A stretch of 64,000 bases of DNA from a virus, in the IMG/VR virus record IMGVR_UViG_3300027985_000286, positions 85,349 to 149,348 of that record. The stretch is one strand, 5' to 3'. Of the stretch, positions 48,986-55,859 are shown one piece after another (positions within the stretch are counted from its first letter, which is position 1; each line of letters begins with the position of its first letter). A model generated the notes under the pieces. That model was given only the letters and a program-made list of their open reading frames with translations, ran no database searches and was not told the origin of the DNA. The translations under genes were made by a program, and so were the position numbers.

Positions 48986-49519
48986 ATGACAGAGCAAGAG
49001 CTTTTTGATATGGTTGAAGAACGAGTTCATTGGACTCTAACCAAGCTCAAGCAGAAAGGCTACCCGGTCATTGATGTGCACTACCAGCTAAAGAGCTTTA
49101 AGAAAGCAGGCCTGGCTGGTGTTGGTACGTATTACACCAAAAAGAACAGCGGTCTGATTACAATCTCTCGCGAATACCTGAAAGAAAACACCGAGCAGAT
49201 GATTGAGGTTACTGTTCCTCATGAGGTTGCTCACATCTACGTGGGAGCGTACTACAAGAATGCCAAGCAGGTTCACGGTCCTGAGTTCAGACACGTTATG
49301 AGGCAGATTGGTGTCGACCCGTCGACACACCATAGTATGAAACGTCCGGAAGGACTCGGGCGATCTATGACAAAGTTTGTGTATACCTGCCCGTGCCATA
49401 AGGAGTTTTTCCTTTCTCCCCGTTTGCACAAGGGTATTCAAGATGGCAACACCAGGTATTGCAAATCTTGCAAAAAGGACATCATTTGGACAGGAACCTC
49501 TAAGAAAGTGGTTCGATAG
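48986..49519 (+). CDS. SprT-like zinc metallopeptidase 2
   Basis: This 177-residue protein has HEVAH (79-83), a third ligand in HGPEFRH, and a C-terminal zinc ribbon (CPCHKEF, CKSCKKDI), the typical SprT order. The ATG at 48986 after TTGAGGG is preferred over 48959. It shares little primary sequence with the SprT protein at 29652 beyond the motifs, so the two were probably acquired separately. Substrate unknown. Confidence 0.85.
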   Translation: MTEQELFDMVEERVHWTLTKLKQKGYPVIDVHYQLKSFKKAGLAGVGTYYTKKNSGLITISREYLKENTEQMIEVTVPHEVAHIYVGAYYKNAKQVHGPEFRHVMRQIGVDPSTHHSMKRPEGLGRSMTKFVYTCPCHKEFFLSPRLHKGIQDGNTRYCKSCKKDIIWTGTSKKVVR

Positions 49520-49530
49520 GAGGGTTTATC

Positions 49531-49986
49531 ATGTCAAAGAGAAATCATATCGTTCCTCAGGTTGGCAAGAATGGATTCGGAACCTGGACCGTCACTACTC
49601 AAGGTGACGAAGAAGGAAGGACTACTCGTCACCTAGGTACGTACACCGGAACTATTTCTGAGATTGCGTTTGCTTTGGCTGGTTCGTGTTACTACTCTCT
49701 CACGTTCAAGATTTCAGACCACCTTCCTTCCCGGGCAACCGGTTACGAAGTGAACGTGATCGTCGATCATATGTACGACAATCACAGAGACTACGATGAT
49801 ACAGAAAACCTTCTGAAGGACATGCAGGATCTGGTAGGTGATCATGTTACTGTGGAGAAGTCAAACTACTACCATTGTGTCAAGCTCATCATGAATCAAG
49901 ATGAACAGGATAAGCTTAAGAAGATGAAGGCTCTGGACAAGCTCACCGAAGAAGAAAAGGTTTTGCTTGGTATCAAAGGTATCTGA
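49531..49986 (+). CDS. Hypothetical protein, 151 aa
   Basis: ATG after AGGAGGG. The opening HIVPQVGKNGFGTWTVTTQGDE resembles the short 'WxV...' repeats of DUF2188-type proteins, the rest is alpha/beta (VNVIVDHMYDNHRDYDDTEN). Unknown. Confidence 0.65.
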   Translation: MSKRNHIVPQVGKNGFGTWTVTTQGDEEGRTTRHLGTYTGTISEIAFALAGSCYYSLTFKISDHLPSRATGYEVNVIVDHMYDNHRDYDDTENLLKDMQDLVGDHVTVEKSNYYHCVKLIMNQDEQDKLKKMKALDKLTEEEKVLLGIKGI

Positions 49987-49997
49987 GGGGTAGACTA

Positions 49998-50315
49998 ATG
50001 ACACACACAACCAGCGTTGAAGCTTGCATGAAACTTGTTGACGAGTTGAATGAAGGCTTGTTTGAAGTTGCAGATGGTGATTTCGGTGGGTGTTATGATG
50101 GTCAGGTTCTTTTTCAATTCTACTACAGCACCTATTCTTATGGCATTACGTTGTTCAATCACACATGGTTGTGGGACAGCGAAAGTGGGCCGTACTTTGA
50201 CGAAGACGACCAGGATGGCAACCTCAAGGATTACATCTTGGGTCAGTTAGACAATACCGCCACTATCATGAAACAGCTACAAAAACTTCGCGGTAAGCTC
50301 AATGAGCAGGGATAA
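49998..50315 (+). CDS. Hypothetical acidic protein, 105 aa
   Basis: Follows the previous gene after 11 bases (GAGGGG ribosome site). Acidic, Tyr/Phe-rich (VLFQFYYSTYSYGITLF) with a C-terminal helix. It overlaps the phosphatase gene by 14 bases. Unknown. Confidence 0.6.
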   Translation: MTHTTSVEACMKLVDELNEGLFEVADGDFGGCYDGQVLFQFYYSTYSYGITLFNHTWLWDSESGPYFDEDDQDGNLKDYILGQLDNTATIMKQLQKLRGKLNEQG

Positions 50316-50706
50316 GAGGTTAGGTGTTGCCAACAACCCATACCAGGGTAAATACAAGAAGGTGCTCTGTGTATGTAGTGTTGGTGTTCTACGATCACCC
50401 ACAGCAGCATGGGTTCTCTCAAACCCACCATTCAATTTCAACACCAGGGCAGCAGGTATCAACGAAGAGTTTGCTCTAATCGTGGTGGATGAGGTTCTGT
50501 TGGAATGGGCTGATGAAGTCGTCTGTATGGATATGCTCCAGATGCACCAAATCGCTGATATGGGATTTGAGCGCCAAATTGTGGTGCTTGACATACCCGA
50601 CGATTACAACTACCGAGACCCTATTCTGGTTGATATGATCTCAGCAAGGTACAAGGAAAGCTTGGAGTCTTTTCCAGGTAGTAAAACTCCCTTGCCTGTG
50701 CTATAG
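50302..50706 (+). CDS. Low-molecular-weight tyrosine phosphatase-like protein
   Basis: This 134-residue protein has the phosphatase loop C-x5-R as CSVGVLRS (Cys25-Arg31), preceded by a beta strand (KKVLCV). ADEVVCMDMLQMHQI and LDIPDDYNYRDP match the later strand and the Asp of the general acid loop. Such enzymes dephosphorylate tyrosine or arginine on proteins. The phage substrate is unknown. Confidence 0.8.
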   Translation: MSRDKRLGVANNPYQGKYKKVLCVCSVGVLRSPTAAWVLSNPPFNFNTRAAGINEEFALIVVDEVLLEWADEVVCMDMLQMHQIADMGFERQIVVLDIPDDYNYRDPILVDMISARYKESLESFPGSKTPLPVL

Positions 50707-50741
50707 TTCTTGCACGTGATCAGTAGGTAGGGGACTAGACT

Positions 50742-51158
50742 ATGGCCACAGCAGCACAAGATAAGGCACAGAGACAGGGACCATCCCGTGAGAACGTGTC
50801 CTGCGAGGACCTCCGAGCCCATTTTGACCGCCTCATCCAGTTTACCGTGTTTGTTGCTTCTGCTGAGTGGTGCGAGTTCAAGGGGCAAGCCAAGCTCTAT
50901 CAGGTTGAAGATTTGATCGAACTAGCAAGCATGTCCTTAACTCAGGCTCAGAAGGAAGGTCCGGTCGACATTGATCGATTCAAGAGTGTCAGGTGCCCTG
51001 TTGTAGATCCCAATACGGTGACCTTCACTCTAATGGACACCGATGATCTTGAGAAGAAGGCTTTGGCGGCGTGCCTTACTGTAATCCAGCACGTCATGCA
51101 AGGAGACGAAAATGCAGTCTCCAAGATCGCAAGGTTAATGGTTAACCATGTGAAGTAA
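50742..51158 (+). CDS. Hypothetical helical protein, 138 aa
   Basis: ATG after TAGGGGACTAGACT, similar to other early leaders; GTGCTATAGT at 50698-50707 is a possible -10. Mostly helical (CEDLRAHFDRLIQFTVFVAS, EDLIELASMSLTQAQKEG). Unknown. Confidence 0.65.
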   Translation: MATAAQDKAQRQGPSRENVSCEDLRAHFDRLIQFTVFVASAEWCEFKGQAKLYQVEDLIELASMSLTQAQKEGPVDIDRFKSVRCPVVDPNTVTFTLMDTDDLEKKALAACLTVIQHVMQGDENAVSKIARLMVNHVK

Positions 51159-51161
51159 GTA

Positions 51162-51190
51162 TTGTTTCGCATAGGCAACTGTGCTAAACT
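51162..51190 (+). promoter_or_regulatory. Early promoter
   Basis: TTGTTT, 17-base spacer ending CTGTGC, TAAACT. Confidence 0.75.
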
Positions 51191-51220
51191 GCTTTTACAC
51201 ATTGAAGGAGGACTGCTAAG

Positions 51221-51412
51221 ATGAAACAGGTTACTACGCTCGCTTCAGCTGTTATCATCGCTCTCTTTGTTTTCATTCTCTGGCGGATGACTGCTGTTCC
51301 TGTGGTGGAGTGGAGTACTGCAGAGGACAAGTGCGTTCGTGTGGTCGGTGGTGAGCAGCACAATAGCTGCGCTGACCTTCCTGCAAAGTACGAAAAGGTC
51401 TGGGTGCGGTGA
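51221..51412 (+). CDS. Small membrane-anchored protein, 63 aa
   Basis: MKQVTTLASAVIIALFVFIL is a signal anchor. The small external part has two cysteines (DKCVRVVGG, NSCADLP). ATG after AAGGAGGA. Unknown role in the envelope. Confidence 0.65.
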   Translation: MKQVTTLASAVIIALFVFILWRMTAVPVVEWSTAEDKCVRVVGGEQHNSCADLPAKYEKVWVR

Positions 51413-51666
51413 TGAGCAAGCCATCGGGAGTCCAGTTTGCCATCAACCTGTACAAGAGTAATGACCAGTACCGGGACGGATCTCTACGCAGAGCGGCTGA
51501 TCTTTTCGAGGCGACCGAGTCGGAAGGCGTGATCTTTGATGTCGGTTCCTGGGGCACGCCTTGTTACTTTGAAGTACCCAACAAGGCTCTCGAGATCTTC
51601 CGTGAACTGCTCAAGGACTCAGAGCTGGTTTGTGTGTCTGAGTGGCCAACCTTTAAGGCGTTTTGA
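51412..51666 (+). CDS. Hypothetical protein, 84 aa
   Basis: ATG overlaps the preceding stop (TGATGA). Alpha/beta sequence with SWGTPCYFEVPNKALEIFREL. Unknown. Confidence 0.6.
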   Translation: MSKPSGVQFAINLYKSNDQYRDGSLRRAADLFEATESEGVIFDVGSWGTPCYFEVPNKALEIFRELLKDSELVCVSEWPTFKAF

Positions 51667-51669
51667 TGT

Positions 51670-51864
51670 ATGGCATCCATATCCGTACTGGATCGGTCGA
51701 GAAGAGCAAGAGAAGAAGCGGACTTTCAAGATGCTGTGTATGAGCTATTGAAGCAGTTGCGAGCACACCATAACTCGCAAGCAAAACCTACCAGAACAGA
51801 ATGCAGCTTTTCGTATCACAGCAGTCTTGTGAATAAGATCGATAAGGTCTTGTTTGGAAAATAA
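51670..51864 (+). CDS. Hypothetical protein, 64 aa
   Basis: ATG at 51670, 3 bases after the preceding stop. Basic helical peptide (LDRSRRAREEADFQDAVYELL). It ends just before tRNA-Leu. Unknown. Confidence 0.5.
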   Translation: MASISVLDRSRRAREEADFQDAVYELLKQLRAHHNSQAKPTRTECSFSYHSSLVNKIDKVLFGK

Positions 51865-51865
51865 C

Positions 51866-51951
51866 GCCCGATTGGTGGAATTGGTAGACACGCTGGGTTT
51901 AAATCCGTGTGGTCTTAGACCGTGGGGGTTCGAGTCCCTCATCGGGCACCA
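51866..51951 (+). tRNA. tRNA-Leu (TAA)
   Basis: Class II; acceptor GCCCGAT/ATCGGGC, T-loop TTCGAGT, encoded CCA, anticodon loop TTTAAAT. The anticodon stem CTGGG/CCGTG carries two mismatches (T-T and G-G), unlike the other two tRNA-Leu genes. Confidence 0.88.
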
Positions 51952-51978
51952 TGTATCTAGTGAATAGGAGAGTATGCA

Positions 51979-52323
51979 ATGATGAATCGCATCCGCAGTA
52001 TGATGAGTTGGGTTTGGAACAAGATGAAGCGCAACCAGGAAAAAGATTACTTTAACGGGCAGCGTGGCTATAATGGCCCTCTGTACCTGGAACGAGTCCG
52101 CCGGCAGAAGAGGATTGACTCAATCTTCTCCCTGTTATCGTCGATTGCAATTGGTAGTTTCATCGCTCTTATTTTTGGTGGGTATGCTCTCAACATATTC
52201 AAGCTGGTAAAGCTTGACTTTGAAGCACCCTACAAGGCAGAAATCATTCGTACGGTAGGCGTGTTTGTTCCTCCAGCTGGTATTGTTGCTGGTTGGATGA
52301 CTATTGGTGACCGTTCGGAGTAG
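51979..52323 (+). CDS. Membrane protein, 114 aa
   Basis: A basic amphipathic N-terminus (MMNRIRSMMSWVWNKMKRNQ) is followed by a hydrophobic helix (IFSLLSSIAIGSFIALIFGG) and a second near the C-terminus (VFVPPAGIVAGWMTI). Probably two membrane spans. Unknown. Confidence 0.65.
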   Translation: MMNRIRSMMSWVWNKMKRNQEKDYFNGQRGYNGPLYLERVRRQKRIDSIFSLLSSIAIGSFIALIFGGYALNIFKLVKLDFEAPYKAEIIRTVGVFVPPAGIVAGWMTIGDRSE

Positions 52324-52326
52324 AAC

Positions 52327-53331
52327 ATGGGCGGTAATGCAATCAAAATGTCTCGGAGACATGAAGTCTCCGAGTACACTAAGAAGTCTGATGAGGTGGT
52401 ATCAATTCTCACCCGACTCTTCCCTGGTCATCGTGTGGAGGTTACTGCTGCATACGGCGCAAAGACATCTTTTGGTGACTGTGATGTGCTGTTGGTGTCT
52501 GACAACATTCCTGGTGACTGGATCGAGAAGGTCACTGCTGCGTTTGGGTCAAGAGAGGTGTTCAAGTCAAAGAACAGCCCGGTTTGCTCTTTTGAGTTCA
52601 AAGAGATGCAAGTCGATGTCATCCTAATGCCTAGCAAGCATTTTGACTTCTCCTTGAAGTACTTCAGCTGGAACGACCTTGGAAACTTCATCGGGCGCAC
52701 TGCACATCGTGCTGGTTTCAAGTTTGGCCATGATGGCATGTGGTATGTCATGCGTGATGGAACCTATGTCTATCAGACACTGTTGGTCACCGATGACTTC
52801 GACTCCGCACTAACCTTCCTTGGCTATGACCCAGACAGGTACAACCGTGGTTTCATTACCATGGAGGAGATCTTCTGGTTTGCATCGTCCTCTGTGCATT
52901 TCCAACCAGATTCCTTTGCACTGCACAACAGGAGATATCGTGACAGAGTGCGTGATTCCAAGCGCGCATCTTACCGGGCATTCCTGGAATGGATGGATGG
53001 CAGAACGTTCGGCCCAATGTGCGTTCGGTCCAAAGAGGAGTGGTTGACAGCAGCATACAAAGCCTTCCCTAAGTTTCATGCAAATCACATCAACGCCATT
53101 GATGATTACAGACGCGCCCAGGAGCTCAAGAAGAAGTTCAATGGAAATTTGGTTCGAGGGTGGACTGGCCTAGAAGGCAAGAGTCTTGGCAAGCTGATGG
53201 GAAAGATCAGAGGATCTTTCCTAAATGATACTACGCTGACAGACTTTATGCTAAAATACAGCGCAGACACCATTAAAGAGTGGGTCTTGCAAGAGAAGTG
53301 GAAGATGGACGTAGAAGAAGGTAGATGTTAA
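52327..53331 (+). CDS. Nucleotidyltransferase-fold protein, 334 aa
   Basis: VTAAYGAKTSFGDCDVLLVS (Asp51, Asp53) and MQVDVILMP (Asp97) give the three acidic residues of the pol beta nucleotidyltransferase fold; helical C-terminal domain. It lies directly before three tRNA genes, so a role at tRNA 3' ends or in tRNA modification is possible, but MNT-type toxin-antitoxin or other substrates cannot be excluded. Confidence 0.7.
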   Translation: MGGNAIKMSRRHEVSEYTKKSDEVVSILTRLFPGHRVEVTAAYGAKTSFGDCDVLLVSDNIPGDWIEKVTAAFGSREVFKSKNSPVCSFEFKEMQVDVILMPSKHFDFSLKYFSWNDLGNFIGRTAHRAGFKFGHDGMWYVMRDGTYVYQTLLVTDDFDSALTFLGYDPDRYNRGFITMEEIFWFASSSVHFQPDSFALHNRRYRDRVRDSKRASYRAFLEWMDGRTFGPMCVRSKEEWLTAAYKAFPKFHANHINAIDDYRRAQELKKKFNGNLVRGWTGLEGKSLGKLMGKIRGSFLNDTTLTDFMLKYSADTIKEWVLQEKWKMDVEEGRC

Positions 53332-53334
53332 AAT

Positions 53335-53419
53335 GCCTTGGTGGTGGAATTGGTAGACACGCAGGATTTAGGTTCCTGTGGTTTCGGCCGTGAGGGTTCG
53401 AGTCCCTCCCAAGGCACCA
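53335..53419 (+). tRNA. tRNA-Leu (TAG)
   Basis: Class II; acceptor GCCTTGG/CCAAGGC, anticodon stem CAGGA/TCCTG with loop TTTAGGT, T-loop TTCGAGT, encoded CCA. Confidence 0.96.
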
Positions 53420-53437
53420 AACAGTTCATTCAGTATT

Positions 53438-53522
53438 GCCCGGGTGGTGGAATTGGTAGACGCGCTGGTTTCAAACTCCAGTTCCGAAAGGAGTGTGGGT
53501 TCGAGTCCCACCCCGGGCACCA
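53438..53522 (+). tRNA. tRNA-Leu (CAA)
   Basis: Class II; acceptor GCCCGGG/CCCGGGC, anticodon loop TTCAAAC, T-loop TTCGAGT, encoded CCA. Confidence 0.95.
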
Positions 53523-53530
53523 TTTACTAA

Positions 53531-53620
53531 GGAAGAGTGGCCGAGTGGTTTAAGGCAGCAGACTGCTAATCTGTCGGCCTCTTGTAGGCCGCGAGGGTTC
53601 GAATCCCTCCTCTTCCGCCA
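53531..53620 (+). tRNA. tRNA-Ser (GCT)
   Basis: Class II; acceptor GGAAGAG/CTCTTCC, anticodon loop CTGCTAA, variable arm GGCCTCTTGTAGGCC, T-loop TTCGAAT, encoded CCA. Confidence 0.96.
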
Positions 53621-53638
53621 ATTAAAGAAGGTTGCTAC

Positions 53639-53920
53639 ATGGATTATCTAGACTTTATCAATGCGGGGTTTGAGTTAGGCGGTTCTATTGTTGCATGGTC
53701 AAGCGTGTTCAAGATTCTGCGTGATAAAGACGTCAAAGGGATCTATTGGCAAGGTGTGCTTTTCTTTTCTGCCTGGGGTTATTGGAATATCTTTTACTAC
53801 CCGTCGTTAGGGCAATGGTTGAGCGGAGTTGCTGGGATGATTTTGGCCATGGGTAACAGTGCCTGGGTAATTCTAGCAATCCACTATATCAGCAAAAAGA
53901 GGAGAAGGGAAAATGCTTAA
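53639..53920 (+). CDS. Small membrane protein, 93 aa
   Basis: Three hydrophobic segments (ELGGSIVAWSSVF, GVLFFSAWGYWNIFYY, GVAGMILAMGNSAWVILAIHY) with a basic C-terminus. The layout resembles half of a small transporter such as SemiSWEET, but no diagnostic PQ motif is present. ATG after AAGAAGG. It overlaps the next gene by 8 bases. Confidence 0.6.
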   Translation: MDYLDFINAGFELGGSIVAWSSVFKILRDKDVKGIYWQGVLFFSAWGYWNIFYYPSLGQWLSGVAGMILAMGNSAWVILAIHYISKKRRRENA

Positions 53921-54191
53921 GAGTTACGACGACAAGATCATAGGTTACGAACACGGTGCTCTTCATGGTGTTGCTTCAACGAAAATGTCCTACATTGACA
54001 GGGTGAAGAGAAACTTCAATACCTTAACCAGAGAGTTTTCCAATATCCCTGTCTGGCAGCTGTTCATTCCTGGCATTGCTGTGGTGGCACTATTCCACCA
54101 TCATGCACGAAGCGTTTCTGCATCCATCCTTATGGCATCCGCGGTGTCTTTTGTTCTTTACAACGTAGTCTTGGCATGGGCGATATTGTAG
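53913..54191 (+). CDS. Membrane protein, 92 aa
   Basis: A polar N-terminal half (SYDDKIIGYEHGALHGVAS) is followed by two hydrophobic helices (LFIPGIAVVALFHHHA, ILMASAVSFVLYNVVLAWAIL). AGGAGAAGGG gives the ribosome site. Unknown. Confidence 0.6.
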   Translation: MLKSYDDKIIGYEHGALHGVASTKMSYIDRVKRNFNTLTREFSNIPVWQLFIPGIAVVALFHHHARSVSASILMASAVSFVLYNVVLAWAIL

Positions 54192-54222
54192 GCAGGTCTC
54201 TGGCAATTGCGAGCGATGATAG

Positions 54223-54229
54223 CTAAATA
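54223..54229 (+). promoter_or_regulatory. Late promoter (CTAAATA)
   Basis: CTAAATA, 34 bases before the ATG of the packaged ferritin-like protein at 54264. Confidence 0.65.
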
Positions 54230-54263
54230 AGGTTACCGCTTGCCCTACCACGAGAACGCAACA

Positions 54264-54698
54264 ATGAAAAAGATTAAGAGTTTTGAGACCTTCGTCAACG
54301 AGAGACTGAACATCGCTACCAACAACTTGCCTTCAGTTGAAGTTCTTGTTGGTTACCTCCTAGCCCTGAGAACTCAGTTCCATGTTTACCACCTGCTCAC
54401 CCTGTCTTACGCAGAGCATATGGCTATTGGTGAGTTCTACGATTCACTCACAGGCCATATTGATGGTATCGCGGAGACTCTGATTGCTCTGGGTGGAAGT
54501 ATCAAGATTGAGCCCTACAACTATGTCAGCATGTATAACAAACACGAGATGATGAATCAACTCACTATGTTTCGCTCTTCTGTTGTGAGCCCTGCTCTTG
54601 ACGAGACCAATCGAGTCAGCTTTATGTCTATCAACGATAAAATCATTGCTGTTCAGCAGTCAGTTGATACGCTGCTCTACAAGCTGGACCTGTCATAA
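54264..54698 (+). CDS. Putative packaged Dps/ferritin-like protein, 144 aa
   Basis: MKKIKSFETFVNE/R is a head-targeting peptide with predicted cut after residue 13. The following region (RTQFHVYHLLTLSYAEHMAIGEFYDSLTGHIDGIAETLIALGG) has the Dps-like pattern of two His, Glu and Asp residues across two helices; similar ferritin-like proteins occur in other T4-like phages. It may bind iron or DNA after injection. The start at 54264 matches the late promoter distance. Confidence 0.7.
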   Translation: MKKIKSFETFVNERLNIATNNLPSVEVLVGYLLALRTQFHVYHLLTLSYAEHMAIGEFYDSLTGHIDGIAETLIALGGSIKIEPYNYVSMYNKHEMMNQLTMFRSSVVSPALDETNRVSFMSINDKIIAVQQSVDTLLYKLDLS

Positions 54699-54708
54699 GA
54701 GGTAGAAA

Positions 54709-55032
54709 ATGGCATACCTTCTTTTGGAATCTAACGGTGTAACCCCTGCACAGTCTGTTACCTTGACCGTGGGGGAGACGTCTGACGCAATTCTAATCAA
54801 AAACACGTCCCAGCGTACTTCGATTGCCATTCATCCAGTAGTGTCTGGTACTGGCAAGGCTCAGATTAGTGTCTCTCCTAGAGACTCTATCATTGCTGGT
54901 ACTGCCAACTGGTTTGACTGGGCTCAAGGTGAGGTTGCAGCATCAACTCTAGATGTTGCGGTTGGACCAATTACAGCGGTGCGTGGAGTTTGTACTGCGG
55001 GTGATATTATCCTGGAGGTTGCAGCGTCTTAA
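54709..55032 (+). CDS. Probable virion protein, 107 aa
   Basis: A beta-rich sequence (VTLTVGETSDAILIKNTS, HPVVSGTGKAQISVSPRDSI, TANWFDWAQGEV) resembling small phage virion-associated proteins that precede larger structural genes. It lies behind the late promoter at 54223 and ends convergently with the minus-strand gene, overlapping by 4 bases. Virion location is inferred. Confidence 0.55.
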   Translation: MAYLLLESNGVTPAQSVTLTVGETSDAILIKNTSQRTSIAIHPVVSGTGKAQISVSPRDSIIAGTANWFDWAQGEVAASTLDVAVGPITAVRGVCTAGDIILEVAAS

Positions 55033-55796
55033 CCGACGTTGTTCTCCAGGTACCCTGCCCAAGAAGCGGTCACATAGGCTGTTTTACTGTCTGTCATGCT
55101 TGCCTGCATGAGGATCACTGTACCTTCATGAAATACAAGGGGTGTTCCTGGGTTCGAGGTTTCTGAGTTATCCTGTAGCGCCGTTTCGTCTAGAGGGAAG
55201 AAGATGTTACGGTACTGTCTTCCGTTCATCTCCGTTGCAGCAACTTTGACAGTAACGCTGGTTGCTGCAGTGCCGCTTGTAGAACCACCAACCAAGTCTG
55301 TAATAACAAGCCTCTTTCCTTTCGGCACCATTCTAGCAGATGACGCGCATCTAACTTCACCAGCTGGAATGCGACTGAACTCTACCGTATCTTCAATAAT
55401 GATGTCACCAACAGCAGATCCGGTTGCCCCAACCCTATCAGCGTGCATACAATTGATGAATATGAGATCATTACCAACAAGTACCTGAGTTGTACCGTTG
55501 AGTTCAATCTCGGCAACACCTGCGTTGAGGTCTTTGTCAATGGTGTATACAACGATAGCCTGTATGCCTAAGCCTGTGGCGCTGTCTGCCGGGTCGGTAC
55601 TGCGCACGTACATAGGCACGCCCCCGACCGGTCCAACCGGGTGTGTGAGCGTAGGACCTGGCCAAATAGTGTGATTCTTCACAGGCCCAACGAGGAGCAT
55701 CTCGCCGAAGGCGGCAAAATGCTGAGCGCCTGGCACGCAGCCACAAGCGATGAGTTCTGAATACGATTTAGCGTGTTGCGATTGCCAGATTACCAT
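55029..55796 (-). CDS. Probable virion surface protein, 255 aa
   Basis: Minus-strand gene with its own late promoter (TTAAATA on the minus strand at 55821-55827) and AGGGG ribosome site. The beta-rich, Gly/Thr-rich composition (GPVGGVPMYVRSTDPADSA, NGTTQVLVGNDLIFI, GTPLVFHEGTVILMQAS) is typical of phage decoration or fibre-associated proteins. No specific family is named. A hairpin around 55011-55053 could terminate both convergent genes. Confidence 0.6.
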   Translation of the reverse strand: MVIWQSQHAKSYSELIACGCVPGAQHFAAFGEMLLVGPVKNHTIWPGPTLTHPVGPVGGVPMYVRSTDPADSATGLGIQAIVVYTIDKDLNAGVAEIELNGTTQVLVGNDLIFINCMHADRVGATGSAVGDIIIEDTVEFSRIPAGEVRCASSARMVPKGKRLVITDLVGGSTSGTAATSVTVKVAATEMNGRQYRNIFFPLDETALQDNSETSNPGTPLVFHEGTVILMQASMTDSKTAYVTASWAGYLENNVG

Positions 55797-55818
55797 AGCT
55801 TTCCCCTTCTGTACTTTG

Positions 55819-55833
55819 GATATTTAATAAATA
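55819..55833. promoter_or_regulatory. Divergent overlapping late promoters
   Basis: GATATTTAATAAATA reads as AATAAATA (55826-55833) on the plus strand toward the 55860 gene and as TTAAATATC on the minus strand toward the 55796 start. Two late promoters share the same bases. Confidence 0.65.
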
Positions 55834-55859
55834 CTCAAAACAGATAGAGAGACCAACCA

